A stretch of DNA of 64,000 nt from Hansschlegelia plantiphila (lineage in GTDB: Bacteria > Pseudomonadota > Alphaproteobacteria > Rhizobiales > Methylopilaceae), in contig NZ_BSFI01000004.1 of the NCBI RefSeq assembly GCF_027922265.1, positions 310,001-374,000 of the forward strand, in the 5' to 3' direction. Numbering within the stretch: the first letter of the stretch is position 1; every line of letters begins with the position of its first letter. This document shows positions 63,338 to 64,000 of the stretch, piece after piece. The position numbers were made by a program, and so were the translations under genes. The notes below the pieces were generated by a model, which made no database searches, was not told the origin of the DNA, and was given only the letters and a program-made list of their open reading frames with translations.

Positions 63338-64000
63338 GCTGCTGGCTCCAGCAAAGCGACGGTGGAGAAGCCGGGCAGGCTGCCGGAGCGCGCGGCGTCA
63401 GCTGCGCCGATGGGGGATTCAAACAGCACGGTGCCCTCAAGGCTGGGCAGAGGAACACGACTATCGGCGAGGTTGATCGCGAGGGTCAGTTTCGCGCCGT
63501 CGCCCATCGTCCACCGCGAGACGACGGCCTTCTCGCCGACCACGTCCGCGCCGGCGGACCGGCAGCCCGGAATGCCCGGCGTGATCTTCGCCGCGCGGAT
63601 CGCGAGCAGCTTGCGGAACAAGGCGGTGCGCGCCTCCGCCCGCTCGGAGTGCGGCTCGGGGATCGAATTCTCGAAGGTCGTCACCGCATTCGGGTCCGGG
63701 ATCTCGGCGCCGGCGAAGGCCGCGAACTTGGCGAATTCCTTGCGCCGTCCGTTCCGCACGGCCTCGGCGAGTTCCGGCTCGTGGTCGGTGAAGAACAGGA
63801 AGGGAGTCTCGCTCGCCACCTCCTCGCCCATGAAGATCATCGGGATGTGGGGGGACAGCAGCAGCGCGGCGGTCGCGGCTTCGACGCCCTCCGGCGGGGC
63901 GAGCGTCGTCAGCCTGTCGCCGAAGGCGCGGTTGCCGATCTGGTCGTGGTTCTGCAGGAAGCTGACGAAGGCGGTCGGGGGAAGATGGTCGCTCGGCGTG
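63334..64000 (-). CDS. treZ: Malto-oligosyltrehalose trehalohydrolase, N-terminal part off the right edge
   Basis: The visible 221 C-terminal residues of the GH13 enzyme that cleaves trehalose from maltooligosyl-trehalose. They include TAFVSFLQNHDQIGNRAFGD, LLLSPHIPMIFMGEEVASET, FLFFTDHEPELAEAVRNGRR, and the C-terminal beta domain ending STVALLEPAA. It is the first of the three operon genes seen here and is coupled to malQ. Confidence 0.95.
   Translation of the reverse strand, partial: TPSDHLPPTAFVSFLQNHDQIGNRAFGDRLTTLAPPEGVEAATAALLLSPHIPMIFMGEEVASETPFLFFTDHEPELAEAVRNGRRKEFAKFAAFAGAEIPDPNAVTTFENSIPEPHSERAEARTALFRKLLAIRAAKITPGIPGCRSAGADVVGEKAVVSRWTMGDGAKLTLAINLADSRVPLPSLEGTVLFESPIGAADAARSGSLPGFSTVALLEPAA

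Overview
The window is GC-rich chromosomal DNA from an alphaproteobacterium, most likely order Hyphomicrobiales. The markers are CpdR and SciP of the CtrA cell-cycle network, a ROSE-type thermometer ahead of an Hsp20 gene, a three-gene proton-translocating transhydrogenase next to an aa3 oxidase subunit IV, and a treZ-malQ-treY operon. A (3S)-malyl-CoA thioesterase-like gene beside an acyl-CoA dehydrogenase hints at ethylmalonyl-CoA pathway metabolism, as in many methylotrophs. A flbD remnant with a large internal deletion suggests loss of flagellar control. No IS element, prophage or CRISPR array was seen.

Layout. 1-9.9 kb: partial gltB, threonine aldolase, heat-regulated hsp20, a lipase-like hydrolase, hisN-DUF805, hutG, cpdR and tRNA-Val(GAC). 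10.3-18.6 kb: an accessory island with an outer-membrane TonB-dependent receptor, a divergent FecBCD-type ABC importer and three coupled genes of unknown role (one possibly FmdE-like, two amidotransferase-like). This is the best candidate in the window for an undescribed system, an uptake and processing route for an unknown metal complex or cofactor. 18.7-27 kb: an ion homeostasis island with a Kef-type antiporter, a MerR regulator with its operator, a ZntA-type ATPase and an MgtA-type ATPase. 27-36.5 kb: aldo/keto reductase with divergent LysR, a large Asp/Gly-rich unknown protein, acyl-CoA dehydrogenase, a degenerate receiver protein, malyl-CoA thioesterase, a diguanylate cyclase, the flbD remnant and sciP.

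37-47.5 kb is housekeeping: mnmA, a phospholipid-type methyltransferase, an ABC1 kinase, cytochrome oxidase subunit IV, pntAA-pntAB-pntB, cfa, and thiC under a TPP riboswitch. 47.5-64 kb holds glgP-glgC-glgA, an L,D-transpeptidase, two DUF465 proteins, purEK, rpsU, a TPR lipoprotein, and treY-malQ-treZ on the minus strand, the last running off the right edge. GlgP/C/A build and degrade glycogen, while TreY/TreZ turn alpha-glucans into trehalose and MalQ recycles short maltodextrins. The two operons therefore form one storage and osmoprotection module.

All function calls come from reading motifs in translated sequence. No database search was possible.
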